DNA of 64,000 nucleotides, taken from Eumeta japonica (taxonomy: Eukaryota; Arthropoda; Insecta; Lepidoptera; Psychidae). This document shows, in pieces, positions 1 to 12,050 of this stretch. How positions within the stretch are numbered: position 1 is the stretch's first letter; every line of letters starts with the position of its first letter. The DNA is taken from assembly GCA_005406025.1 (NCBI GenBank), contig BGZK01000279.1:372001-436000 (forward strand). The letters are read 5' to 3'. A program made the position numbers and the translations under genes. Below the pieces are notes generated by a model that searched no databases, was not told the origin of the DNA, and saw only the letters and a list, made by a program, of their open reading frames with translations.

Positions 1-1224
1 AAGTTATATTAATATGTACACATATTAATACATCAGTCTCTTGCATTATCTGCGGTATAATTAGTTTGATGATTTATTTTGAATTAAATTATTTAATTAA
101 ATCCTATGAAAATGATTAAATAATATAATTTATGAAGACTATTTTGTATGTATGTACGTAAATAAATTTATTTGATCATTTATATTATGTGTGAAAAAGA
201 AACTACTCATAACTTTTGTTGATTTTATTGTGTTTGGCTAAAATCCTATTATTATAATAATTACTTCTTGTGTACGACGGAAACATTCCTGCGCACCCTG
301 ACGTACGCACGGCGTGAACATATTCCTATTTTATTTTCAGTTGTATAGTTTGTATAGACGAGTTTTGAATTCATAAGTCCTATATAGAAAGCACCACTTT
401 TTGGTGCGATTTATAGTGAAATGCACATAACAGGATAGCTTTTGTACATGTAGGTTTATTTGCAAATAAAGATATAAGTTTGTATGAGTTTTACTTCCTA
501 AATGCATCGAACACGTATGCAGTTTAGTATCACGGCAATCATTCAGAAGGCCGATCACGTGACAAAGATCAGCGGCTCTTATAACAGTAGGGCAACCGAC
601 CGCTGACGGTGGTCGATCAGGGACGCCAGATAGCGGCGCCTGTTACTGTACGGCCTGGAGTCAATGTCATAAAACAGCATAGCTGTACCGACGGTACGGC
701 TTCCGATCGAGGAGAGATTTCGATATCCGGGTCGCTTCGATTCGATTGGTCTGAATTCGACCCGTCTAATTGGTTGCTCTTTGAATGACGAATCCGGAAA
801 TCGCAGAAAATAGTATAAGAACGTAACTGCATGCTGTATTCAGCCCGAACTACCACAGTACTGCACCTAGTCTACAGGCCACTATAGTACATGGCATGCG
901 TGTCGGCATATCAAAATTGAAGCACTGCACCTTTATAGACACCTAGTGTTCAAAGGTATTATTTTGACGACTTTAGTTGGCGAGGCGGTGCTCCTGAAAA
1001 TAATCAATCAGCAAAACCAAAAACGGGCCGTTAAGCGTTCCGTCCGCGTACGCCCGGTCCGTGACACTTCTCAAAAAAGTAGGATATTAATAAATTGGAA
1101 GGATTTTTTATTTTTATTTTACGTTTGTAAATTTATTATTTTTACATGTATAGATTATATAAAGAAAATACACTATATATATCACTTTAATTCATTTTAT
1201 TTTGTTCGTCCGAATCGGAACCAT
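1..1224. other. AT-rich non-coding stretch, no gene seen
   Basis: Mostly AT-rich sequence with no convincing exon. About 545-800 is more GC-balanced than its surroundings, but its open frames have no recognisable domain and no clear splice edges. I see nothing else to annotate. Confidence 0.5.
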
Positions 1225-1620
1225 AATTGGTGAACCGTAAATCGTAAACGAGACGGGGAGCAGAATCGAGATTCAAATCAGGAAGGGATCAGAATAGCGA
1301 ATGGGATTAAAATTACAATTAATGGCGTGACTGTGATCATAATCAGAAGCAATTCGGGAATCAGATTTGGGAGTGTGACCGGGATCAAAAGCGGAACCAA
1401 AAGTAGAATCTCTTTAAATCGAGACCGGTTTCAGAATTAAAAGCGGGACCGTGATCGAAATCGAGAGTGAGAGAAATTAGCACCGAGAGAAGGATCGGAA
1501 TTAGAATCGAGCACGGGATAGCGGTCGAGATAATGATCAAGAGCGTCAACATGTCGACATGCAGAATGAAGTGATTCATTTTATGTCAAAGCGGCCGGAG
1601 TCGCGGGTGGAGTCTAGTTT
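1225..1620 (-). repeat. H-type low-complexity repeat, copy 1
   Basis: A degenerate run of short purine-rich words (variants of GATCGGGATCGAAATC) over about 350 bp. It ends at 1588-1615 in a block that reads on the minus strand like the ACTAG...CCCGCG...CGCCCGC tail shared by the other H copies at 2.3-2.5, 8.9, 36.7 and 40.1 kb. The tail resembles a 3' motif common in lepidopteran retroposons, from memory. The open frame at 1385-1579 is only the low-complexity repeat read through. Confidence 0.5.
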
Positions 1621-2269
1621 TAAATAAAAATAAAATAAAATAAGCGTTACTTGCCGTTCAAGGAAAATCACTAAGGAAGTTGATAAAATCGTTTTTTCTC
1701 GTCAAGACAATAAACAGCAGCATAAATGCGGCGTGAATAACAATCCCGTGAATAATTTATAATATTAAAAATTAAACTGTACATATTAGAAAGTTAAACA
1801 TCTGAAGAGGTAAGAAATTCCGAATTTTTATTTGGAGATAAAATAACAAAGGATTACGTCGAATTTATTACTTTTTTTTTGCAAATATTTATAAATCAAC
1901 CCGTAAAATACGTTTTTAACATTCATTCGTTAATCATTGCTCCATAGTTTGTGGAATAATAAAATTCACTTTTAAATATAAAAGTTATCTATGATCTATT
2001 TCTTAAGCAAATGTTTTGATAATGAAGATGGTTCTGTTAATTATTGCGATGAAATTGACAAAAGATATGAATCAGATTTTGAATAGATGGCTCCATTAAT
2101 TATTCAATCGTTTTTATATGTTTGAATTTAAACGTACAAACATCAATAAACGTACTTCCTATTACATACAGGCTATGATTTATAGGGATAATATCCTTGG
2201 CTCACGACTTTACTTGCCCTATCGCACAACGAATTTTTTACCTAGAATGATCGGTTATCGGCAACAACA
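1621..2269. other. AT-rich stretch, nothing recognised
   Basis: No coding signal or repeat family was recognised. Two blocks near 2018-2048 and 2078-2110 share a weak direct similarity (an AGATGG..C..TTAATTATT word). Confidence 0.4.
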
Positions 2270-2530
2270 ATGTGTAAAGAGAGATTCAAGTTCAATATCG
2301 GCTCGGGATTGGAAATGCAATCAGGATCGAGACAAGGATCAAGAGCGTATGTGAGAGCGACTTATAACAAAAACATTTGGGACGTTACGTGTGTCTTCGG
2401 TGAAAGAGTATGCATTTTTCCGGCATAAAATCGAAAATGGGACTAAGATCCAGATCATGGTCGATAACGTTATCAGTCGATATAGATCAAAGAATTTGTT
2501 GCTGTCCACGCGGGCGAAGCTGCGGTTGAA
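2270..2530 (-). repeat. H-type repeat, copy 2
   Basis: GATC-rich degenerate words (2280-2480) are followed by TCCACGCGGGCGAAGCTGCG near 2506-2525. On the minus strand this is the CGCAGCTTCGCCCGCGTGGA tail of the H family. It abuts the (TA)n run. Confidence 0.5.
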
Positions 2531-2531
2531 T

Positions 2532-2534
<3 letters not shown>

Positions 2535-2604
<70 letters not shown>
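2535..2604. repeat. (TA)n microsatellite
   Basis: About 70 bp of pure TA dinucleotide repeat. It gives false YIYIYI open frames on both strands. It sits between an H repeat and a B-type LINE 3' fragment, and retroelement 3' ends often lie beside such repeats. Confidence 0.98.
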
Positions 2605-2607
<3 letters not shown>

Positions 2608-2700
2608 TGAGGCAAGAGAGATATGCAAAGGTTGTACCATGTGGAAATCTATAGTCTCTGCCTAACCTTCTGGGAAATAGGCGTGAGTTTATATTGATAT
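2605..2700 (+). mobile_element. B-type LINE 3'-end fragment
   Basis: Contains the B-family signature, an ATGTGGAAATCTATAGTC block followed by CTGCCTA..CTTCTGGGAAATAGGCG. The same block recurs at 20.5 and 35.0 kb (plus) and 30.9 kb (minus). At 30.9 kb it is the last part of a longer decayed retroelement reading frame, so this piece is probably a strongly 5'-truncated LINE copy with only the last 25-30 codons left. Confidence 0.55.
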
Positions 2701-2784
2701 AATTATATATATTGAAAAAAAAAACAGAGTAACAAACGTACAAACTTTCGCATATATAATATCAATAGGATATTATTCATATAT

Positions 2785-2865
2785 GTACAAAGGTTTGCAA
2801 AGATAGTACTGTCGATCGTATTTCGTTTCTATCTATCTCTCGGAGAAATAGGCATGAATTTGTAA
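2785..2865 (+). mobile_element. Degenerate second B-type fragment
   Basis: The TTTGCAAAGATAGTAC and CGGAGAAATAGGCATGA words match the B signature with many substitutions, just downstream of the better copy. It could be a tandem duplication or chance similarity. Confidence 0.3.
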
Positions 2866-3425
2866 AGGTATATTATATAAATTTGTTATTCAAAAATTCA
2901 TTATACATCAAATTTATTATTTATAAAATTTATTATCTATAATATTATATACAATATATGAAATATAAAATTTCTCTCTTATTTCTTATTTATCATTCCA
3001 TTCTTTGATAAATATTCTTCTAAGCAGAGACCTGTGATAGAGCTCCAAGGGAATTCTTTTTAATACATTTATTTCCTCGTGGAAAATGAAGAATCATGCT
3101 GTAAGGATCTTACTCGTCAATGACTCTTCCATATTATATCTATTTAAAATTCTAACCGCATATAAAAGTTTTGATAGGTAATCTCGATGAGTTGATAGAA
3201 ATTGTTGCATAGAATTTAATGTTTTCAATAACTATTGATTTATCCATTCCGAAAATGAAGAAGAGATGTACTTATATTTATTTGAAAGATGCATTGATGA
3301 ATTGTGATGTCAAAAAACGGTATGGATTCAAAGAAAATGTTGCTACTTAAGTAATAAAGTTTGAGTTAGTTTAGCTATTTAAAAATAACGAATAAGAGTA
3401 GCTTTACGAAAAAAAATTAAAGGGT
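2866..3425. other. AT-rich stretch, nothing recognised
   Basis: Very AT-rich with frequent stops in all frames. No gene, motif or clear repeat was identified. Confidence 0.4.
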
Positions 3426-3429
3426 GAAT

Positions 3430-4215
3430 GTGTGTGATAGAAGGGCAGACAAGAAGCGCCTTAGAAAAACCTGTGCTGACGAAATTAGTGGCATACCAAA
3501 GTCACTCCAAAGTTATTAAGATACAGATAAGCTCTATCAGCAAGACACACCATATTTCCATATGTTCAAGATAGTCTATTTCAGCATCAATAACACTTAT
3601 GTAAACGAATTTTCCACAAACGCAAAGCATCGCGCCAATCGTTTACAAAAATAGAGTCAAAATATTCAGTAATAGCGAAGTAGATCTATTCTTTTGATGC
3701 AAATTTGAAACCAAGCATTTCTTTAATTAAAAAAAAATAAAAGTCGCACATTGCGAGATCACGTGACCAAGGTGGATGTTCTAAGACTACAATGTTATTT
3801 TCCTTCAAAAACTGTAAAAGTGAGCTCAGCGGTGTGAGAGGGTGTATTATCGTGGTGCAGCATTAATTCCAGTCTCTAATTCCAAGAGTTTAGAGAACTA
3901 CTTTCAAGCAGTGTTGAGTGTACCAGGCCGTCGTAACAGTTTTCTGTCCTTATAATTTAATAGCTTCAACCAAGCTTGTACTTCTAAAACACACGACATA
4001 CATAACTTTATACATGGCACGTACTTTTTTCACGACGGTTGGCGTCGGATCACGTTCACGAATCCATACCCGACCTTCCTGACGTGTGGGCAGTCATAAA
4101 AGGGAATGTACGTTACATCACCTGTCACAATTTTAGATATTACATGGTGACCGCCGTTATTCAATAACTTTAATGTTTAGCGGTTGATCATTACACGCTC
4201 GAATTTTTTGGTGTT
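3430..4215 (-). pseudogene. Decayed mariner transposase
   Basis: Minus-strand reading, broken by frameshifts and stops, gives mariner-type pieces in the right order. TGDVTY carries the first catalytic Asp (codon about 4117-4119). LHHDNTPSHTAE carries the second (about 3849-3851). A DLAMCDFYFF block carries the third (about 3743-3745). The spacing from first to second is about 89 codons and from second to third about 35, as in mariner DD34D transposases. A KTVTTAWYTQ piece fits the segment between the first two. The enzyme would cut and paste its own DNA, but this copy is dead. Terminal inverted repeats were not located. Confidence 0.7.
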
Positions 4216-4559
4216 GTGTGAGATGATGTGGATCCAAAAGGAAGAATCTTTTTAATATTTAGTTCAGCATGCAAGGTATTATATACCGCTATGGATCCAA
4301 TCCCAGTAATATTAAATATCATGCGGTATGTGCATCGATTGACATCTTTCAACATTTTACCAATACTGGTGGCATTTTTATTATTACGTTTAAAATCAAT
4401 GTCAAAAAAAATATAATACTTAAGATCGAAATTGTGCTTGTGAACACTAGTCGTCTTGAGCAGTTTAGATTTAATGTATTAGAAAAGGTGTATGATTTGT
4501 CATATGGTAAAAATCCTAGTGAATTATATAGTTCACTGTAACTAGGTCTGAATACAGCA
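4216..4559. other. Uncharacterised stretch between mariner and LINE
   Basis: Holds two overlapping short open frames with no recognisable domain. It may be the N-terminal end of the mariner or the 5' part of the LINE; I cannot decide. Confidence 0.3.
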
Positions 4560-5650
4560 ATGTTTTCAAATCCAAAAATCTCAATGTTAATAAATCATTT
4601 AGTGATTGAGCGACAGTGGGTTTTCATACTGACAGACGTAAATTATACGCACAAAGGACGTATAATAATTCAGATACACTTGTCAATCACGTAAAAAAAT
4701 ATTCCAAAATATTTTAAGCGTGTATGTGTAATCGCAACAATAATGTTTATCTGTAATAAATTTACAAAAAGAGCAAGAACATGTTAATAACTATTTGGAA
4801 TATAATATACAATGAAACTGGAAAACGAGCATTCAATTGAAAACGACAATTCAATTTTCAATCAAAAGTTAATAGAAGTCGCCTTTGCCTTTAAAAAGTT
4901 CTTTGCTAGTATTCCAGTTTCAACTACACAATCTCTGAAGCCGTCGCCCGCTCTCACCTAATCTTTGTTGAAACGTAACGTCGATGTTTGTGGCGTTTCG
5001 TTTGTATTTACCCGTGTCCGTTACAATGATGTTCTTAAAGCATTCAAATGCATAAAACTGAAAAAAAAACTGCCGATCTTGATGGCCTTTTTTGTAAAAA
5101 TGATTGATTCAATGATAGACTGCATTGCTTCATATCTAGTAGTGATTTTTAATGCCTGCGTTGTTTGTGGTGTGTTTCCGGATCTAATGAAGCGAAGTAA
5201 AGTAATTCCATTATTTAGTAATTCCATTTTTTAAGTCCTCGCCCTACAAACTTTAGACTGATATCAATACTACCGACGCTCAGTAAAATTTTTGAAATTT
5301 AATCAATTATTGGAATATTTTTATGATAATAATTTGATGAACGTTAAAAAAATTGGATTCACTAAGGGTCGCTCAACAACCAAAGTCGGTGTCAAGTTTA
5401 TTCAGCATATTTTCGATACCTGGGAGGATCCACGGGACACGATTGGTGTTTTTTGTGATTTATTTAAAGTATTTGACTGCGTTCATCATTACACATTGAT
5501 CAGGAAACTATATCATTATGGCGTCACGGGTCGATCCTTTGGGCTTCTGGAGCCTTATCTAAGTGATAGAATTCAAAGGGTTAACATTAATGGTGAGATA
5601 TCATCACAATCTGCAGCCAACATGGGTGTGCCACAGGGTCGTTCTTGGAC
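4560..5650 (+). pseudogene. Non-LTR retrotransposon reverse transcriptase fragment
   Basis: Plus-strand frames, broken by stops, give the linker and fingers/palm of a LINE reverse transcriptase. A WNIIYNETGKRAFN-like piece lies near 4795-4840 and VCGVFPDLMKRSKVIPLF near 5165-5217. The longest piece (5292-5750) contains GFTKGRSTTKVGVKFIQ, then GVFCDLFKVFDCVHHYTL (the palm region with the D of DLxKAFDxV), then MGVPQG. The copy breaks off after MGVPQG near 5637, before the catalytic [YF]xDD motif. The same family lies on the minus strand at 62.2-63.9 kb and on the plus strand at the window end. It looks Jockey/CR1-like in general form; the clade is not certain. Confidence 0.8.
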
Positions 5651-6435
5651 TGTAGTTAGTAGAAAAACGTCGTCTTCATCTTCAGCGGATACTCACCGCC
5701 ATGCGCAAACGACTCGTGCACAGAGTCGAGTGGAGGGGAACGTAGCCTGAATCGAAACGACATCTCGGCGTCTACGATTTTACTCCCATAATATAGATTT
5801 TTCACGTCATTAAATATTTAAATTCGTGAAACTTTAATCTTCACTGCTTCCCGATGTCTGTTAAAGCTTATCGGATACAATAATTTTAAATGAATATATT
5901 TTTGTCATAACACTGCAATGTACTCGAGGCATAGAACACTATTCGACTATTAAAAAATATTAAAAATTAGATTCGTAATTATTATAACTTTCTTTTTTTT
6001 TCCATTGATTTTGCTACAAAGCCCCCTAGAGCTTTCGACTCTTAATAATAATTATTACGGCGTAATATTTAGATCCCGGTCGTGTTGCCGAGCGTGAACA
6101 AACAAACTTCGCTCCGGAGTGGGCATATTCATTAAAACTTGGTTAATATATTGAACATATATTTCCTCTTAACAAGACATCTTCAGTAAATTATTGTACT
6201 TTGCCAAAGTAATACTTTCATTTGCAAACAAGTTGGGCCACTCAGAACGTGGGGCAGTGTTAGTTCAATCACCAACTTAATATATCTTAATATTTTGTGC
6301 GGAAATTGATGAGTTAGATTTATCTAAATCGAGCTTCAGCTTGCGCCGCAATTGAGACATATTTCATAAATTATTTCAAAGATCATTAGAAGACTGATGT
6401 ATTTAAATTAGGTTTATCTGATAGTGGCGCACGAA
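5651..6435. other. No gene seen
   Basis: After the truncated reverse transcriptase comes a short GC-richer tail (5690-5760) of unknown origin, then AT-rich sequence without recognisable features. Confidence 0.4.
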
Positions 6436-6439
6436 AAGA

Positions 6440-6790
6440 AGGAGCAAGGAATCAATGTAAGTATATAATGTACAATAGCCTACCATTTGCGAAATCAAAT
6501 GTTCTTACTGTATACCAACTTTAATCATAATCGGTCAAACTGTTCTTACGTTATAAAAAACACACACAGACAGACAGAAACACAGTAAAACAACATACAG
6601 TGGCCTATCATGTGCGCAACTACATTTTATTATTGTATATCAATTTTCATTTCGATCATCCGAGACGTTATAGAGTTATAAAAAGACATACAGACAGATA
6701 GACAAACAGACAGACAGACAGACAAAAATGAGAAAAATAGTACAATCTGAATCACTGCATCATAAAACGATTATTTATCACAAAATTAGG
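6440..6790 (+). repeat. LINE-like 3' tail with CAGA tracts
   Basis: Two related blocks, each running from an AATTTTAAT.../ACTTTAATCAT piece to a GACAGACAGA tract (6565-6590 and 6690-6726). This arrangement is typical of degenerate retroposon 3' regions in Lepidoptera. A similar region follows the H repeat at 37.0-37.3 kb. The assignment rests on pattern only. Confidence 0.4.
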
Positions 6791-6939
6791 TGAAAAAAAT
6801 TAATTTACAGATAGAACCAACAGATTTATATAGTGGTATAGATTATAGTGTAAAGTACGCAAACTTTTATTGGCATTATTATGAACAAAAGTTTAATAAA
6901 ATAGTAACATGATAAATTTAGAAAAAAAAAAATGTGGAT

Positions 6940-7310
6940 ATAGCGTCACACACGTGGTACAAGTGAACATTCCGAAATTACAACTCTTCACGAATATAAT
7001 TGTATAATCAAAGGACACAAATATAAATGATCACAAAACACAATGATTAATATTGATCACACAACGCGTCTTATCTCAGCGTCCATATATAGTGACTGCG
7101 CGTACATCTACAACGTGAGCATGCGCGACACTATTTTATTCTATCTTTTTATATCGTCGCGTGTACGTCGCTCTCTTTTGCTCCCCTTCCGTGGCATCGA
7201 AATCTATAGCTTTCTCTGCCTTTCTTTCTGTGTTATATCTCTCTTCTGTTTCATGTAGCGAAATGTGTCCAAACGTGATGCGTCTTTGAATTTCAACTCT
7301 CAATTCTAGT
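6940..7310 (+). repeat. F-type dispersed repeat, copy 1
   Basis: Matches, in the opposite direction, the copy at 18.6-19.4 kb. Shared words in the same order are a GATCACACAACGCG-like block, CATATATAG, GCGTACATCTACAAC, GCATGCGC, ACACTATTTTATT and a CTCTCTT-rich part. Diverged but collinear over about 300 bp. It is probably a non-autonomous DNA element. The open frame inside it has no recognisable domain. Confidence 0.5.
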
Positions 7311-8124
7311 CCCATGATCGTTTATGGAATCGCCACCTAAGAAGTTTCATTTCAAAAAGATCGACATAAAGTATTATTATGTACGTGTCCAAATATACAA
7401 AAACCAATGTCAGTCTGGTTGTTATAATATTTATCGAATACTCAGCTAATTGATTGCATGACTTCAAAGGAGAATATCCAATTTACTACGGGACACAGGC
7501 CTACTCAATTTTCAGTGTCTATTATGAAAATCATAAGCTATTTGGAAAACCGAATCAGTAAATATTTCATTTAAGCTTTATTTCAAAGGATCCATCCAGC
7601 GGTATGATTTATACGTTATTTTTGTGTCACCTCCAAAAGTCCATTTTCTATGATGTTTTCAGTATGGGTGCAAAAATACGAATCAATGGTATTGTAACTT
7701 AGCGAAAAATTTAATATTAATTATTATCATTTCAAATCACTTACACTGCCAAATATTGAAAATTTGTTTTAACAATCACGCCTGATCATCGACCGTGAAA
7801 TAATTTCCAATTCCAGTCGGGTATTATCACATTCATAATGGGCAATCTTTCTTATGAATTTATCTTTCTCACATTACTGGGTAGGTTCAAAAAGTATTAT
7901 GGGAAAAACAGATGGCGCTATGCAATGCCTCTTTAAAGACTGTAACCGACTGAATTATTCAATAGTTATCATGTAAATTCTAAAGAGTTTTTAATTGATA
8001 CGATTCGTATATTCGTTGTCAATTATGGATGCTAAAAAGCATAGATAGCGATCGGAGCAACGATGTGGTCCGATATATCTCGATAAAAAGTTACGATTTT
8101 CCTGTTCTAATGCGAGAACCACGT
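7311..8124. other. No gene seen; possible mariner-like end
   Basis: AT-rich. The word AGGTTCAAAAAGTATTATGG near 7881-7900 looks like a mariner-type terminal repeat, but I found no partner, so it is not annotated separately. Confidence 0.3.
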
Positions 8125-8290
8125 ACAGTAAGACGCACGAAACTCTGCCGCTCTGAACTGCCTGAGAATGATATAATACGCAGGTTAAACGCTCCCCGAC
8201 CCTTCTTTCTTCTCCCCCGCTTGCCCATTTTACGTCATTGCGACGCTTTCGTGACTAACTTCACTGCGGCAAAGCTTACCACGTTCATAC
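8125..8290. mobile_element. TIR MITE (family C), copy 1
   Basis: Begins with CGCACGAAACTCTGCCGCTC at 8134 and ends in a degenerate inverted copy (TTCACTGCGGCAAAGCTTAC, about 8259-8280). It matches the copy at 13.97-14.14 kb in the ends and the interior (TGCCTG.GAATGATA.AAT.CGCAGG; CGACGCTTTCGTG). About 154 bp with no coding capacity. The open frame across it is incidental. Confidence 0.75.
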
Positions 8291-8839
8291 GTCACAACTG
8301 TCGCACCCTCTTACTGCAATCTCTAAAAACTAATGTTTTCTAGAACTTGACAGGCTTTGTTTAGTTTTGTAATGAAGTAAAACCACTTACAGCAAAATTT
8401 TTCACTATAACTGTGCATTCTATATAATTTTTAAAATATAATTATACATATATTAAAAAGGTAAATGATCGATATGTGTACTTGGGTAATAATTTATGAA
8501 AAACGAATACAGGGGGTCTTTATGTCAGTGTAACAGTAGGCACAACAATAATTTGAAAATATTTGTCTCTGTATGTCATATGTTCGTTTGATCGCGCATC
8601 ACGTAAAAACTAATCTGCACAGAATGAAATTCTATTTTCATATGTATTGCTGGAGGTTTAATTTGAAAAATATTTAATGTTTCATCTTTATATACCACAT
8701 AGGAATGTGTGTTTTATGTTTTATGTGCAAAACTCTTAAACTGGGAACTGCAAATTAATACAGAAAATCATTTTTATAATTTCGTGTCTGTACTGTTTTA
8801 AATCACTTCATAATATCTTATTATTACACTTTGAAACAT
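8291..8839. other. AT-rich stretch, nothing recognised
   Basis: No gene or repeat family identified. Confidence 0.4.
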
Positions 8840-8965
8840 TGCGACAAGAGCAGGACCGGGATCGAGAATACAGGGGAAACTGCGCCATCATTCGGTATAA
8901 AACATGTAGGAATTCGTTCTATTTCCACGCGGGAGAAGCTGCGGGCGCAAGCTAGTTATACATAA
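8840..8965 (-). repeat. H-type repeat, copy 3 (short)
   Basis: AGGACCGGGATCGAGAATAC near 8852-8871, then TTTCCACGCGGGAGAAGCTG near 8921-8940 and GCGGGCGCAAGCTAG. Read on the minus strand this is the ACTAGCTTGCGCCCGCAGC tail of the H family. Confidence 0.55.
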
Positions 8966-9900
8966 ATGCTTATCATATATATACGTATAATATATGTTAA
9001 TTTGAAAATTTCTGAATACTTGTCCCATTGTAAGGACGTAATCACCTCTCCACTTGTTTATTTATGGGTAAAGATAAACAACGATTCATAACACTAACCG
9101 CTGGGAGCAGACGTGTACTAATAATTTACATCTTTAAAGTATAACTCCTTATCAGCTGTAAGATAAGCTTTTGATTGCGTGACAACAATCGATAGCTATT
9201 AAAATGAGACCCCGTGACCCACAAAGGTAACGAGGGCACCAAGGGACTTAAATTGTAAGAGATTTCTAAACTTCTCTAACATACCGGCTGGCTTGCTGAA
9301 ACTTTCTGCCTTTCTCGATAGCTAATATTTGAAGGCTTTTAGGTTTTTAATCCACAATTTTTAAGAAATGTTACAAGTTTTTCAGCATATTGTCTAGAAC
9401 TTAATGATCTCAGTTTTTAAATATAATTCCAATCCACGCCCTACCATTGCTATTAATTAAATTTAGGAGTTCAGAGTGATTGTAACCTTTTTTGTGTTAT
9501 CAGTCCACAGTTCTGTGTATAAGTCATTTTACGAAAGCGAAATCCTTAGTTATATTTCCATTTTCCATGCCGTGAATGATGTTAAGAAATTGCTTTCTGG
9601 TAATGAAAGATTGTATTAATTTATGTTGTGGAGATTGAATGAAGTAGAAAACGAGTTGCACATTGAAAAAATCCTCTGTTTGATGACAGCAGACGTCCGC
9701 CACGAAGACGTGGTAAGTGAATTTTAGGTGTAATTATGTAATCTTATTAATTTTTAAAGTTTTTTTGTTATTATTGAAAAACGTTGTATAATAATTTCGT
9801 AATGTGCGTTGATGGTTTACCTTATATGTATCGCTAAAATATCTAATTATTCAATATCTATCTAATACCTTTAAACGAAAACGAGTTATTCTTGTATATA
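8966..9900. other. No gene seen
   Basis: Mixed AT-rich sequence without recognisable coding or repeat signals. Confidence 0.4.
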
Positions 9901-9904
9901 AATA

Positions 9905-10514
9905 TAAAAAGAATCTCGGTAACGGCTCTAACGATTTCAATGAAATTTAGTATGCACGGGTTTCGGGGGCGATAAATCGATATATAGCTGTTTCATTTTT
10001 AGAAAACCTCGTTATATTCCTGTTTTCAGGCAATGAATTAGAATATGAAAGTAAGTCACTATCGACAAGATTATAACAGCACAGTTGAAAAATCGGGCGG
10101 TACCGAATCCAGATACCCACGTTTTTTTTTTTTTGGTTTCTTCTTTTGTGAGAAAATGTCAAGATTCTTATTTTGTAGAAAAAAAAATTAAACCTACTAT
10201 TGGGAGCAACTAACTGCTTTACCGGCATGGCAACACTAAAGCTACTTGACAATAGATGGCGTTGTTAAGCAACACTAAACCAATGAGTGTTTGGTTTGAG
10301 GTTAGACCAAGAAAATCAATTGTTTACTAATGTTATTGATAAAAATATGTCTCTTTAACTAACATATTCAATTAAAAATGCCTAAAAGATGTTTGAAAAA
10401 AACGTTGTAAGATCGAAAAATATTATTCATATTTCGCATCTAAATACATTTTCAAAAAAAAAAATAGTTTAGCAGAACAAAATACCGAGCAAAGCTCGGT
10501 CATCCAGGTACTGG
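9905..10514 (+). mobile_element. Helitron-like element, 3' end
   Basis: The 3' end has the Helitron layout: a 7-bp stem hairpin (ACCGAGC at 10484-10490, AAA loop, GCTCGGT at 10494-10500), about 10 nt of spacer, then CTGG at 10511-10514 followed by T, which fits the CTRR|T rule. The block near 9913-9995 (CTCGGTAACGGCTCTAACG, then a GGGGGCGATAAATCGAT word) matches the internal sequence of lepidopteran LEP1-like Helitrons as I remember them. The 5' end was not fixed and there is no Rep/helicase, so this is a non-autonomous copy. Confidence 0.65.
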
Positions 10515-10895
10515 TATTTAATTATTATAATAAATAACAAGTGACGAAGTATGCAAATAATCCTATTATTTTAAACATTTTTTTTTTATTATTAGTACAA
10601 CTTTTAAATGCACATTTAACTGTTTTATTATACGGTGCTTACTTGCCTGTCTAGTTTTCTGGCAAGTCATTTTTTGTCGCTGTTTGTAGATTTGACCGAA
10701 GAAGAACTCAAAAAAAAACATTTTATGTACAGACAGAATCCATAGTTTTATGTATGTATGTAGAAATATAAATGAATTTTGTAAACGATTTTTGGCTCTT
10801 TTCCGTAGTTAAATGCCTCGGTTTGTGTGTTAATACTAAAATATACCACTCGGAGTCCAGATCTCACATATTTTTTTGTAACAATATTGAGGAGT
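10515..10895. other. No gene seen
   Basis: AT-rich; nothing recognised. Confidence 0.4.
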
Positions 10896-10899
10896 AAAC

Positions 10900-11110
10900 G
10901 GGCATGAGAGTCACTAGACAGATCACCGCCGCCCATGGACATTCACAACTCCAGAGGTGTCACTGGTGTGTTGCCGTCTTCTTGGATAAGCATAGGGTAA
11001 CTTTAACTCAGGACGATTAGTGGAAGCTGCTATTTCGCGCCCGTATTCTGTGAGAGTGTGTTATCACACCGGTCACATACATCGTTTGAATCTGGATTCG
11101 CATTTTTCGG
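10900..11110 (+). repeat. A-type dispersed repeat, copy 1
   Basis: Carries the A core CACCGCCGCCCATGGACATT (10924-10943), then ACTCCAGAGGTGTCAC, and later CGTATTCTGTGAGAGTGTG and ATCACACCGGTC. The same ordered blocks recur at 17.1, 21.2 (minus), 34.0, 35.8, 37.9 and 59.8 kb. Probably a retroposon (SINE or LINE tail) abundant in Lepidoptera. Confidence 0.65.
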
Positions 11111-12050
11111 ATCTGCAACAACACATAGTTAACGGCAGTTGCCTTAATTTTGCCTGCGTCTGCGACTTTCACTAAATTATTATCTAGTCGCTTCCGAAAT
11201 ATATTTACTATAGAGACTGTGACCTTTAGTTGTTAAATAAAACTCCCTATACATTTCCTATTGGCCGTTTTATTCCACATCTCATCCCCGACACGCGCCC
11301 ACCCTAATGGAATGGCATCGGGCTTTTGCGTTCAACCCTACATTCCTTTCAACCTTTTATGAGTTCCTGACAATGGGATATTAGGAAATTGTCCATTTTT
11401 AATCAAATAAAAAGTTTCATCCTTTTTTTTCCTCTGCTTCTAAAATGTATGTACATTATAATAAATAGGAAATGTAAAAAAAATGGTTTTGTTATACTAA
11501 CACAACACTCTTGTTGCGATTGTAAATAAAAACTAATAAAAACAAACCATAAAAGTAAATACTGAAGAATTTCATGACTATTAACTTAGGATATTGCAAA
11601 ACTAAAAAATGTGGTATTAAATATAACGTATACATATAACAAATAACAAAAGGTAGCTTTAAATACTAATAATTACTTTAACGGAAATACAAAGCTTTGC
11701 ATCGGGTATTACAACTACATGCGGAAAATTGCAAAATATAATGTAAGTACCAGTAATTATGTAGCAGGAAATACAAAATGCAATATAATTTTTTTTATTA
11801 TTTACTATATCTTTGCTGTGAATAATAATAAATGATAAACTATTTCCAGAATAATGGAACTAAAATTAATATTCAATAAGATAAACTACTAAAGTTTAAT
11901 TGACTTTTTTTTAATTAATTTATTTATTTTGACTTTAATCAACAACACTATTATAAGATATCAAGCAATACGATTTACAAAACTTTAATCTATCCCGTAT
12001 TTTTTAATAAATAATCATTAATCCCAGAAAACTCGTTTACAAGAACAGTA
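11111..12050. other. AT-rich stretch, nothing recognised
   Basis: Very AT-rich from 11390 onward. No gene or known repeat identified. Confidence 0.4.

Noticed and set aside
617..856. 79-codon minus frame in a GC-balanced region
   Set aside because: No recognisable domain or splice signals; composition alone is not enough.
2391..2743. Open frames on both strands with long YIYIYI runs
   Set aside because: Produced entirely by the (TA)n microsatellite at 2535-2604.
6690..6726. GACA/CAGA short repeats as a CRISPR-like array
   Set aside because: A simple microsatellite within a retroposon tail; there are no spacers and the genome is eukaryotic.
8029..8343. 104-codon plus frame
   Set aside because: It runs through the 154-bp family C MITE, and the copy at 14 kb does not keep the same protein.
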